6,658 nt of DNA from an uncultured Steroidobacteraceae bacterium (GCA_955652795.1 CATPBQ010000322.1:1-6658), one strand, 5' to 3'; shown: positions 1-6,199, numbered from the stretch's first letter. Notes: generated by a model not told the origin, from the sequence alone. Numbers and translations are program-made.

Positions 1-650
1 ACTGGGACTGGCCGGCAGCGCAAGCCGAGATGAAAGAGGCGCTGCGGCTCGCGCCCCGTGACCCGGTCGTGCACCTTTGCGCGGCGCGGCTCGCGACGGC
101 ACTCGGTCGCTGGGATGAGGCAATCGGTCTGCTGACTTCGGCGCTCGCGCGCGACCCGCTTTACGCGGCCGCGATGAACAGCCTCTCCGAGGTCTACGCG
201 CGGGCAGGAAGGCTGGCAGAAGCGGAAGCGGCCGAACGCCGGGTTCTCGAGATCAGTCCGACCTATGCTTCGGCACCCTCCAATCTGGCGCTGGTCCTGC
301 TGGTGCTCGGGCGACCCGAGGAAGCCCTGAATGTCGTTACGACTCTGCAGCGCGCGACGGTTGATCGGGCGCAGGCGCTGACCATCATTTACCACGCGCT
401 CGGGCGCAAGGCGGACTCCGACGGGCAGCTCGCGGCGCTCATCCGCCAGTATGCAGAGGAGGACGCCTTCGAAATCGCCGAAGTCTACGCGTACCGCGGC
501 GAGGCGAACGAGGCGTTCCGATGGCTCGATCGCGCCTTCAGGCAGAAAGATTCTGGCCTGTATTTCATCAAAGGCGATCTGCTGATGAGGAATCTCGAAC
601 GGGAGCCCCGTTACCGCTCGTTCCTGCACGCCATGACGATCCCAGACTAG
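1..650 (+). CDS. TPR-repeat protein, C-terminal part (5' end outside window)
   Basis: The frame is open from base 3 and already reads as a TPR helix (WDWPAAQAEMKEALRLAP) before the first ATG at 30. The gene therefore almost certainly begins upstream, and that ATG is internal. Numbering from that Met, TPR units lie at about 12-42, 46-76 and 80-109, with the usual alternating small/large hydrophobics and a closing DP or SP. More degenerate helices follow at about 113-142. The last 58 residues (YAYRGEANEAFRWLDRAF, then a K-D-L-L and EPRYRSFL stretch) form a C-terminal module that I know from long TPR proteins carrying an N-terminal CadC-like winged helix, cyclase or kinase domain. Such a partner domain would lie outside the window, so the molecular role is unknown beyond protein-protein contact. 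It ends with TAG and converges on nadC 31 bp away. The TPR assignment is firm; the parent architecture is inference. Confidence 0.85.
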   Translation, partial: WDWPAAQAEMKEALRLAPRDPVVHLCAARLATALGRWDEAIGLLTSALARDPLYAAAMNSLSEVYARAGRLAEAEAAERRVLEISPTYASAPSNLALVLLVLGRPEEALNVVTTLQRATVDRAQALTIIYHALGRKADSDGQLAALIRQYAEEDAFEIAEVYAYRGEANEAFRWLDRAFRQKDSGLYFIKGDLLMRNLEREPRYRSFLHAMTIPD

Positions 651-655
651 CAACA

Positions 656-671
656 CGTCCCTTATGGGACG
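656..671. terminator. Perfect hairpin between convergent genes, possible bidirectional terminator
   Basis: CGTCCC (656-661), loop TTAT, then GGGACG (666-671) make a perfect 6-bp stem with a 4-nt loop. It sits inside the 31-bp gap between the stop of the TPR gene (650) and the stop of nadC (682). The position suits transcription termination or 3'-end protection for both converging mRNAs. Neither side has a clear U-tract (GGACACC on +, TGTTGCT on -), so it does not meet the usual intrinsic-terminator pattern. Confidence 0.35.
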
Positions 672-681
672 GACACCCGCT

Positions 682-1536
682 TCAGCCGCCGCTGAACTGC
701 AGCCGCATCGACAGGTCCACCGCGCGCACGTGCTTGGTGAGTGCGCCTACTGATACATAGTCCACCCCGGTCGCGGCGATCGCGCGCACCGTCTCCAGCG
801 ACACGCTGCCCGAGGCCTCGAGCTTCACCGGCCGGCCGCGCGCCTGGTTGAGTCTCACCGCGGCCTGCAGGTCCGCCGTGCTGAAGTCATCCATCATGAT
901 GATGTCCGGCCGGGCGTTGAGCGCCTCCTCGAGTTCAGCCGCGGACTCGACTTCGACCTCGACGGTCAGTCCGGGCGCACTGCGTCGTGCAGCCTGGATT
1001 GCGCCGGTGAGCGAGCCGGCCGCCGCGATGTGGTTTTCCTTGATGAGCACCCGGTCGTACAGCCCCATGCGGTGATTGTCGCCACCGCCGCAGCGCACCG
1101 CGTACTTCTGTGCGGTGCGCAGTCCGGGGAGCGTCTTGCGCGTGTCGAGGATGCGGCAGGGCGTGCCGGCGACCGCGTCCGCGAAGCGCCGCGCGGCGGT
1201 CGCGGTCCCCGACAGCAGCTGCAGGAAGTTCAGCGCGGTGCGCTCCCCGGTGAGCACCGCACGCGCCGGACCTGCGATCTCGAAGATCACCTGGTTGGCG
1301 GCGAGGCGCTCGCCGTCGGCGGCCTGCCAGGTGAGGCGCACCTGCGGGTCCAGGCGCCGGAAGGTTTCCTCCGCCCACGCGCGCCCGCACAGGATCGCCT
1401 CCTCACGCGTGATGACGCTGCCCCGCACGCTCTGGCCCGCGGGCACGAGCGCGGCGGTCACATCCCCGCTGCCGATGTCCTCGCGCAGCGCCGCGTCGAC
1501 TTGCTGCGCGAGGTCCGCCGGAGGCCGTTCAGCCAC
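682..1536 (-). CDS. nadC: Nicotinate-nucleotide pyrophosphorylase (quinolinate phosphoribosyltransferase)
   Basis: This cytosolic enzyme turns quinolinate and PRPP into nicotinate mononucleotide, CO2 and PPi, the step by which de novo NAD synthesis enters the shared pathway. The 284 aa match the usual size. In order: the N-terminal ALREDIGSGDVTA (16-28), GERTALNFLQ with Arg99 (97-106), the active-site strand DTRKTLPGLR (131-140), Lys144 and Arg148, GGGDNHR (150-156), LIKENH with Lys166, EVEVES (193-198), MMDDF (214-218) and the phosphate-binding LEASGS (239-244). Nothing essential appears to be missing. The start is GTG, 8 nt inside the end of the upstream PuuD-like gene, with no Shine-Dalgarno in front (the preceding bases are pyrimidine-rich), which points to translation by reinitiation after that gene. 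No other NAD gene (nadA, nadB) is visible nearby. Confidence 0.96.
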   Translation of the reverse strand: MAERPPADLAQQVDAALREDIGSGDVTAALVPAGQSVRGSVITREEAILCGRAWAEETFRRLDPQVRLTWQAADGERLAANQVIFEIAGPARAVLTGERTALNFLQLLSGTATAARRFADAVAGTPCRILDTRKTLPGLRTAQKYAVRCGGGDNHRMGLYDRVLIKENHIAAAGSLTGAIQAARRSAPGLTVEVEVESAAELEEALNARPDIIMMDDFSTADLQAAVRLNQARGRPVKLEASGSVSLETVRAIAATGVDYVSVGALTKHVRAVDLSMRLQFSGG

Positions 1537-2122
1537 TATGGAAGAACGGCAGTCCGTGACTCTGCGCCGCCATGCACATGAGCATGGGAATCGACAGCAC
1601 GAAGTTCACGCGCGAGGCCATGCCGGCCGCCTTGCGCGCGCGTGCCTTCTGCTCGTCGGTGGCGGCGACGATGCCGAGGATCTTCTTCTGGTTCGGCCAG
1701 ATCACCCCCCAGACGTTGAGGAGCATGATGGTGCCGAGCCACGCGCCGATGCCGATCACCACGAATCCCGAGCGGAACGTGAAGGCGTTCAGGAAGTTTT
1801 CCTTGAGGAGCCACGCGCCCCCCACCCAGGTCGCGAGCGCCGCCCAGCGGAACCAGAACAGTGCCCGCGGAGCGACGTATTTCGTGACACCGGCGCCGCC
1901 CGGGCCGCCCTTGTCGGCTGCGGCGTCCGCCAGCGCGGGGGTCTGGGCGACGTTGAAGTAGTACAGCAGGCCGATCCAGAACACGCCCGCGACGATGTGG
2001 AACCAGCGCGCCAGGCTCGGCCCGCTGACGGCCAGGGGCCAACCCGCCATCACGACGGCCAGGATGAGCGCCAGGATGATGCCGAGGATCAGCGACTGGC
2101 GGTGGTTGTTCAGGGGATTCAT
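1529..2122 (-). CDS. PuuD-like (urate hydroxylase N-terminal domain) integral membrane protein, no cytochrome c domain
   Basis: A 197-aa very hydrophobic protein with about five membrane segments, near residues 11-31, 38-57, 87-105, 119-140 and 172-187. It resembles the membrane domain of the PuuD / Urate_ox_N family. Visible hallmarks are WFHIVAGVFWIGLLYYFN (40-57) with His42, ALFWFRWAALATWVGG (87-102), NVWGVIWPNQKK (136-147) and the SRVNFVLSIPMLMCM stretch (170-184). Full PuuD proteins have about eight segments plus a C-terminal cytochrome c domain bearing CxxCH; here there is no CxxCH and the protein stops after the fifth segment. Urate oxidation is therefore not established, and a heme- or quinone-linked membrane role is only a guess. 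The ATG at 2122 is supported by GGAG 9 nt upstream. It is the first gene of a two-gene unit with nadC, with its TGA inside the nadC start. Family placement is fairly sure; function is not. Confidence 0.75.
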   Translation of the reverse strand: MNPLNNHRQSLILGIILALILAVVMAGWPLAVSGPSLARWFHIVAGVFWIGLLYYFNVAQTPALADAAADKGGPGGAGVTKYVAPRALFWFRWAALATWVGGAWLLKENFLNAFTFRSGFVVIGIGAWLGTIMLLNVWGVIWPNQKKILGIVAATDEQKARARKAAGMASRVNFVLSIPMLMCMAAQSHGLPFFHSG

Positions 2123-2131
2123 GGCTTAAAT

Positions 2132-2135
2132 CTCC
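2132..2135 (-). promoter_or_regulatory. Ribosome binding site of the PuuD-like gene
   Basis: The minus strand reads TTGGAGATTTAAGCC before the ATG. GGAG ends 9 nt from the start codon, which fixes the start at 2122. Confidence 0.6.
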
Positions 2136-2175
2136 AAGTTATTGTTTCTGCTTGGACTGGGGATTCCTGAGGCGT

Positions 2176-2204
2176 TTGAAGAATAGGCGAGGCACCCCCA
2201 TAAT
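2176..2204 (+). promoter_or_regulatory. Candidate sigma70 promoter for the DUF1289 gene and grxD
   Basis: TTGAAG (2176-2181) and CATAAT (2199-2204) are separated by exactly 17 nt. The -35 box matches 4 of 6 and the -10 box 5 of 6 consensus bases. The start point would lie near 2211, about 60 nt before the DUF1289 ATG. Its -35 box sits on the -10 box of the divergent promoter, and its -10 box on the other's -35, so the two could not be occupied by polymerase at the same time. Confidence 0.45.
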
Positions 2205-2208
2205 TCAA
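2180..2208 (-). promoter_or_regulatory. Candidate sigma70 promoter for the PuuD-like gene and nadC
   Basis: On the minus strand, TTGAAT (2208-2203) and TATTCT (2185-2180) are separated by exactly 17 nt, each matching 4 of 6 consensus bases. The start point would fall near 2173, giving a leader of about 50 nt that contains the GGAG site. The spacer is clearly AT-richer than the genes around it. It overlaps the opposing + promoter almost completely. This is a sequence-pattern call only. Confidence 0.4.
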
Positions 2209-2271
2209 CGCACGCCAGTAATGGCCGACACGCTCAGGGCGGCCCGCGCCGCCGGTCATGGTGAAGGGTGA

Positions 2272-2472
2272 ATGCGGTTGAACCCACGCTCGCTTAAGCT
2301 CGAGGAGCGTCCACCATCCCCGTGTATCAACGTCTGCACCCTCGATGCGCAGGGGTTATGCATCGGCTGTCTGCGCAGCGGTGAGGAGATCGGGCGCTGG
2401 CTCTCGATGAGCGCGGCCGAACAATGGGCTCTGCTGGCCGAGCTGGCCGAGCGGCAGAAACTGAAGAGGTAG
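2272..2472 (+). CDS. DUF1289 family small four-cysteine protein
   Basis: A 66-aa soluble protein. The core PSPCINVCTLDAQGLCIGC (residues 15-33) holds Cys18, Cys22, Cys30 and Cys33 (CxxxC-x7-CxxC), the signature of DUF1289. The family has no established biochemical role as far as I know; the cysteine spacing suggests a bound metal or Fe-S cluster, which is inference. A helical tail follows, with EEIGRWLSMSAAEQWALL (38-55), also typical of the family. The ATG is preceded by GAAGG (2263-2267) only 4 nt away, closer than optimal. A 16-codon frame starting at ATG 2221 ends with TGA directly against this ATG. It is the first gene of an apparent two-gene operon with grxD. The family call is strong from the cysteine pattern and the C-terminal GRW-xxM-xxEQW layout. 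Confidence 0.85.
   Translation: MRLNPRSLKLEERPPSPCINVCTLDAQGLCIGCLRSGEEIGRWLSMSAAEQWALLAELAERQKLKR
2465..2469 (+). promoter_or_regulatory. Ribosome binding site of grxD inside the DUF1289 3' end
   Basis: AGAGG lies in the last codons of the DUF1289 gene, 9 nt before the grxD ATG. Ribosomes finishing the first gene would uncover it, which suggests coupled translation of the pair. Confidence 0.55.
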
Positions 2473-2478
2473 TTTGCA

Positions 2479-2799
2479 ATGGATGTCGTGGAGCGGATCA
2501 AGGCGGAACTGGGCTCGAGCCCGGTCGTGCTGTTCATGAAGGGCACTCCGGACTTTCCGCAATGCGGCTTTTCCGCGCAGACGGTCGCCGCGCTGCGCGC
2601 CGTCGGCGCCGAGTTCAACTACGTCAACATCTTCGAAGAGCCGGAAATGCGCGAGGCGCTCAAGCGCCTCTCCAACTGGCCCACCTACCCGCAGCTGTAC
2701 GTCAAGGGCGAGCTGCTCGGCGGCTGCGACATCGCGCTCGAGATGTACAAGAGCGGCGAACTGAAGAAACTCCTGGACGAGGTCGGCGCGGCGAAGTGA
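2479..2799 (+). CDS. grxD: Monothiol glutaredoxin, Grx4/GrxD family
   Basis: A cytosolic monothiol glutaredoxin that, in this family, holds a [2Fe-2S] cluster between two subunits (or with a BolA partner) using glutathione, and passes it to apo-proteins. The 106 aa form a single thioredoxin fold, slightly shorter than the 115-aa E. coli protein because the charged C-terminal tail is missing. Diagnostic residues are Lys21 in FMKGTPDFPQ, the active-site CGFS at 29-32 with single Cys29, the cis-Pro loop WPTYPQLY (67-74), and the glutathione-binding GGCD at 81-84. It starts 6 nt after the DUF1289 stop with an AGAGG site 9 nt upstream, so the two are probably made together. It converges on rnt with a 36-bp gap. 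The assignment is secure; which partner proteins it serves here cannot be read from the sequence. Confidence 0.96.
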   Translation: MDVVERIKAELGSSPVVLFMKGTPDFPQCGFSAQTVAALRAVGAEFNYVNIFEEPEMREALKRLSNWPTYPQLYVKGELLGGCDIALEMYKSGELKKLLDEVGAAK

Positions 2800-2835
2800 G
2801 CGCGGCGCGATGAGCGCCTGAGCCCCTGCGGGCGT

Positions 2836-3579
2836 TTACAGCGGCGGAACCTCCGCCTCCGGCGGCGGCTCCTCGGCGCACGGCTCGGCCGCCACGTTCA
2901 ACCATCCGAGTTCGCGCGCGCGCTCCTCGGCGCACCGGTGGCTGTCGCGCAGACGGTTGCACACCAGGCAGAAGATATCGGCGCTGCGCTGCGCGTCGTA
3001 GCGGGCGTTGTGGGCGCTGCCTGCGTCCCACTCCAGTCCTGCCACCGTGACCGCCTTGGCGAGCACGGTCTGCCCGAGTGCCGCCCCTGCCAGAGTCGCG
3101 GTATCGAAGCACGAGAACGGATGAAACGGATTGCGCTTCACCTGCGCGCGCGCGACGGCGGCGTTCAGGAAGCCCAGATCGAAGGCGGCGTTGTGGCCGA
3201 CCAGGATTGCACGACGGCAGCCATAGGCACGCACCGCGTGGCGAATCTCCCGGAAGACTCTCTGCAGGGCGTCACGCTCGGGCAGCGCCGGACGCAGCGG
3301 GTGAAAGGGGTCGATGCCGGTGATCGCCAGGGCCGCGGGATCGAGCCGTCCGCCCTCGAAGGGCTGGACGTGGAAGTTATGCGTGGCACCGCGTTTAAGC
3401 ATTCCCTCGCTGTCCATGTCGATGAGCACCGCGGCGATCTCGAGCAGCGCGTCGGTCGTGGCGTGAAAGCCGCCGCTTTCCACGTCGATGGCCACCGGCA
3501 GGTAACCGCGGAAACGCCGCGCCATGAGCGCCGCCGTCGCGGCCGGCGGTGCGGGAGCTTCAGGGGTTGGCTCGCTCAT
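2836..3579 (-). CDS. rnt: Ribonuclease T (DEDDh 3'-5' exoribonuclease)
   Basis: Trims the 3' ends of tRNA, 5S and 23S rRNA precursors as a homodimer. The DEDDh residues are all present: Asp32 and Glu34 (AIDVESGGF), Asp134 (HNAAFD), His190 and Asp195 (HNARYD), each nine positions beyond E. coli D23, E25, D125, H181 and D186. RNase T-specific stretches KRNPFHPF (148-155), FDTATLAG and LGQTVLAKA (168-176) separate it from DnaQ-type exonucleases. Two base-contact residues differ from E. coli: the position of F77 is Ile86 and that of E73 is Ala82, while F29, F124 and F146 are kept (Phe38, Phe133, Phe155). The 247 aa exceed the usual 215 through a Pro/Ala-rich N-terminus and a Pro/Glu-rich tail (from about 211). 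ATG 3579 lacks a good ribosome site; Met19 (ATG 3525) is an alternative that would start just before RRFRGYLP. Last gene of the minus-strand operon, 17 nt after pyrC. Confidence 0.95.
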   Translation of the reverse strand: MSEPTPEAPAPPAATAALMARRFRGYLPVAIDVESGGFHATTDALLEIAAVLIDMDSEGMLKRGATHNFHVQPFEGGRLDPAALAITGIDPFHPLRPALPERDALQRVFREIRHAVRAYGCRRAILVGHNAAFDLGFLNAAVARAQVKRNPFHPFSCFDTATLAGAALGQTVLAKAVTVAGLEWDAGSAHNARYDAQRSADIFCLVCNRLRDSHRCAEERARELGWLNVAAEPCAEEPPPEAEVPPL

Positions 3580-3596
3580 GGCGCAGCACCCACGCT

Positions 3597-4631
3597 TTAA
3601 GGCGCGAGACGCCAGGCGATGCGCTCGGCGCAGCGCAGCGGTACCAGCTCATCGGTGCCGAACGGATAGCGTGCCGGCACTTCCCACGGCTCCTTCACCA
3701 GGGTGATCGTGGCGCTGTTACGCGGCAAGCCATAGAAGTCGGCGCCGTGGCAGGAGGCGAATGCCTCGAGCCGCTCGAGCGCGCCGGCCGCCTCGAAGGC
3801 TTCCGCGTACAACTCGATGCCGGCGTGTGCGCAGAAGATACCGGCGCATCCGCGCGGCGCTTCCTTGGCCTGGCGCGCGTGCGGCGCGCTGTCGGTGCCG
3901 AGAAACAGCCGCGGGCTGCCGCCCGCCACGGCGCTGAGCAGCGCCGCACGGTGGGACTCCGCCTTGAGCACCGGCAGGCAGTAGTGGTGCGGGCGCAAGC
4001 CGCCGGCGAACAGCGCGTTGCGGTTCATCAGCAGGTGCTGCGGCGTGACGGTCGCGCCGATCCCGCTCCTCCCTGAGAGCACGAAGTTCACGGCGGCGCG
4101 GGTGGTGATGTGCTCGAACACGATGCGCAACTGGCGGTGGCGCTCCGCCAGCGGCGCGAGCACCGCATCGATGAAGGACGCTTCCCGGTCGAACACATCG
4201 ACCGCGGGGTCGGTGACCTCGCCGTGCACCTGCAGCACCATGCCGAGCTCTGCCATGCGCGCGAGCACCGCGTCGATGCGCCGCACATCGGTGACTCCCG
4301 CCTCGGCATGGGTGGTGGCGCCGGCCGGATAGAGCTTGCAGCCCAGCACGCAGCCGCTCGCCTGGGCTCGCTCCACCTCGGCTGCGGGCGTGGTGTCGGT
4401 CAGATACAGCGTCATCAGCGGCTCGAACTGCACTCCGGGCGGCAACGCCGCCAGGATGCGGCGGCGGTAGGCGAGAGCCGCTTCCGTCGTCGTGACCGGA
4501 GGTGTCAGATTCGGCATCACGATGGCGCGCGCGAAGCGCGCCGCGGTGAACGGCAGCACGGCGTGCAGGGCTGCGCCGTCGCGCAGGTGCAGATGCCAGT
4601 CGTCCGGGCGGCGCATGACGAGCGCGCTCAT
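3597..4631 (-). CDS. pyrC: Dihydroorotase (E. coli PyrC type)
   Basis: Catalyses the reversible ring closure of carbamoyl-aspartate to dihydroorotate, the third step of UMP synthesis, in the cytosol as a zinc enzyme. The 344 aa fit the 348-aa E. coli enzyme. Metal ligands lie at a constant offset of -3: His13 and His15 (WHLHLRD), the lysine to be carboxylated Lys99 (GCKLYPAGAT), His136 (VHGE), His174 (FEHITT) and Asp247 (LGTDSAPH). MPNLTPPVTT (39-48) is also typical. The open frame continues 94 codons upstream to 4913, but that part is antisense to nothing recognisable and simply shadows the aminopeptidase gene. The true start is ATG 4631, just before the conserved RRPDDWHLH, with GGAG 8 nt upstream. 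Its ATG overlaps the TGA of the upstream aminopeptidase (ATGA), so the two are very likely translationally coupled; rnt follows 17 nt on. Confidence 0.97.
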   Translation of the reverse strand: MSALVMRRPDDWHLHLRDGAALHAVLPFTAARFARAIVMPNLTPPVTTTEAALAYRRRILAALPPGVQFEPLMTLYLTDTTPAAEVERAQASGCVLGCKLYPAGATTHAEAGVTDVRRIDAVLARMAELGMVLQVHGEVTDPAVDVFDREASFIDAVLAPLAERHRQLRIVFEHITTRAAVNFVLSGRSGIGATVTPQHLLMNRNALFAGGLRPHHYCLPVLKAESHRAALLSAVAGGSPRLFLGTDSAPHARQAKEAPRGCAGIFCAHAGIELYAEAFEAAGALERLEAFASCHGADFYGLPRNSATITLVKEPWEVPARYPFGTDELVPLRCAERIAWRLAP

Positions 4632-6199
4632 GCCCGCGGCTCCAGCGCGTCCAGCACTTTCTGTCCGAGGATGAGCTCGAGCGCGAAGCGCACACCGAAG
4701 CCGGTGACGTCGGTACCCACGTGCGCGAGTCCGCCACTGCGCGTGGCGGAGGACAGATCCACGTGTGCCCACGGCGTCTGCGGTGGCACGAAGCGCGCCA
4801 GAAAGCGCGTCGCCAGAATGTGGTCGCCCTTGCCGTCGAGCGTGCACTGCATGACGTCCGCCACCTTGCTCTCGAGCTCGGCGTCGTAGTCGGACTCGAA
4901 CGGAAAGTTCCATACCCGCTCGCCGCTCGCGCGACCGGCATCAAAGAGCTTGCCGGCAAGCTGCGGGCGGTTAGCGAACACACCGCTCATGCGCTCGGTG
5001 AGTGAATACACGCACGCACCGGTCAGGGTCGCGAAGTCGATCATGAGGCGCGGCTGCGTGCGCGCGGCGAGCGCCAGGGTATCGGCGAGCACCATGCGCC
5101 CTTCGGCGTCGGTATGGATCACCTGAATGGTGACGCCGTTGGCGGCGCGCACCACTTCCTGGGGACGATAGGCCTCGGGGCCGATGCGATTCTCGGTGAT
5201 TGCCAGCCAGGCATCGGCGGCGAGCGGCGCGCGCAGCTCCGCGAGCGCGACCAGGGTGGCGAGCGCCACTGCGCTGCCGGCCATGTCGGTATGCATGTCG
5301 AGCATGGAGCGATGCGTCTTGAGGTTGACGCCGCCGGTGTCGAACAGGATGCCCTTGCCGATGAGCGCGATGTCGGGGCGCGCACCGCGCCGGCGGCGCG
5401 CCGGGCGATACCTCAGGTGCGCAATGCCGGCGCCGCCTTGCGAATTGCCGGCCGCCACGGCGAGAAAAGCGTTGGCGCCCGCGCGGCGCAGCCGGCGCTC
5501 GTCGAGCCAGCGCAGCGTGAGTCCATGCTGACGGGCGAGCCTGGCGATGGCTTGCCGATAGCCGCGGGCATCGAGCACGTTGGGCGGCAGCGCCGTGAGC
5601 CAGCGCGCGAGGTTGGTGCCGCGGGCGGCGGCCGCCTGGTAGCGTGTATCGACGCTGCCCTCGCCCAACAGCACGATGCGGCGGATGTGGCGCTCATGGC
5701 GCGCCGGCGCCCGAAAGCTCGGCAGCGAGAACGCGTGCACCAGCGCGGCGGCCAGCAGCGCCTCGAGCGCGGCGCGCGCCGCCGCGCCGCTTCCCGGGGC
5801 GGCGAGGCCCACGGTCTGCGGGTTGCGCGCCGCGGCTTCCTTCAACATGCGACCGGCAAGCGACAGGCGCTCGAAGGCGCTCGCGTCGCTCTTGAGATAA
5901 CCGAGCACCGCGAGCGTCTGGCGGTGGTTGCTCAGCGCGGTGGTGCGCACGGTAGCGGCGCGCGCCGGCGCACGCGCGTCAAGCTCGCGCCAGCGCGCGC
6001 TCTCGGGCAGGCGCCGCAAGGCGGCCGCGGTAGCCGGCAGGGGTACGATCGCGAGCACCGCGTCGAGCTCGGCGACGTCGCGTCCGTGAGCGCTGACGAT
6101 CGCGGGAGCCGGTGCGCTCGGCAGCAGAGCGGCGCCGCGAGCGCCGGGAGCTCTGGCACTCACTTGCTTTACCTGTCGCTGCTCGCCATCATTACTCAT
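4628..6199 (-). CDS. M17 family leucyl aminopeptidase-like protein
   Basis: A two-metal aminopeptidase that removes N-terminal residues from peptides, normally a cytosolic hexamer. The 523 aa divide into a divergent, Ala/Arg-rich N-terminal domain (to about 200) and a well-conserved catalytic domain. Metal and catalytic residues sit exactly 12 beyond E. coli PepA: Lys282 and Asp287 (GKGILFDTGG), Lys294 (VNLK), Asp305 (MHTDMAGS), Asp364, Glu366 and Arg368 (HTDAEGR). FDTGG and HTDAEGR replace the more common FDSGG and NTDAEGR, so it belongs to a side branch rather than to classical PepA; I give no symbol for that reason. ATG 6199 has no Shine-Dalgarno; a GTG at 6163 with AGGT 7 nt upstream is a real alternative start that would remove 12 residues. 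The open frame running on to 6649 is a shadow of aceE. First gene of the unit with pyrC and rnt, sharing ATGA with pyrC. Confidence 0.92.
   Translation of the reverse strand: MSNDGEQRQVKQVSARAPGARGAALLPSAPAPAIVSAHGRDVAELDAVLAIVPLPATAAALRRLPESARWRELDARAPARAATVRTTALSNHRQTLAVLGYLKSDASAFERLSLAGRMLKEAAARNPQTVGLAAPGSGAAARAALEALLAAALVHAFSLPSFRAPARHERHIRRIVLLGEGSVDTRYQAAAARGTNLARWLTALPPNVLDARGYRQAIARLARQHGLTLRWLDERRLRRAGANAFLAVAAGNSQGGAGIAHLRYRPARRRRGARPDIALIGKGILFDTGGVNLKTHRSMLDMHTDMAGSAVALATLVALAELRAPLAADAWLAITENRIGPEAYRPQEVVRAANGVTIQVIHTDAEGRMVLADTLALAARTQPRLMIDFATLTGACVYSLTERMSGVFANRPQLAGKLFDAGRASGERVWNFPFESDYDAELESKVADVMQCTLDGKGDHILATRFLARFVPPQTPWAHVDLSSATRSGGLAHVGTDVTGFGVRFALELILGQKVLDALEPRA
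4640..4643 (-). promoter_or_regulatory. Ribosome binding site of pyrC inside the aminopeptidase gene
   Basis: The minus strand reads GGAG 8 nt before the pyrC ATG at 4631, within the last codons of the upstream gene. It settles the pyrC start against the much longer open frame. Confidence 0.55.

Noticed and set aside
1076..2170. 364-codon + strand open frame
   Set aside because: It lies opposite nadC and the PuuD-like gene, both recognisable families; its composition (Arg, Ser, Ala, then His/Asp/Glu-rich) is that of an antisense shadow.
2822..2833. Possible terminator GCCC-CTGC-GGGC between grxD and rnt
   Set aside because: The stem is only 4 bp and is followed by three T at most; expected by chance in DNA this GC-rich.
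2938..3600. 220-codon + strand open frame opposite rnt
   Set aside because: Antisense to clear RNase T motifs, with no recognisable domain.
4632..4913. 94-codon N-terminal extension of the pyrC frame
   Set aside because: It overlaps the conserved catalytic domain of the aminopeptidase in another frame, is Arg-rich with no PyrC similarity, and the GGAG-preceded ATG 4631 gives the normal family length.
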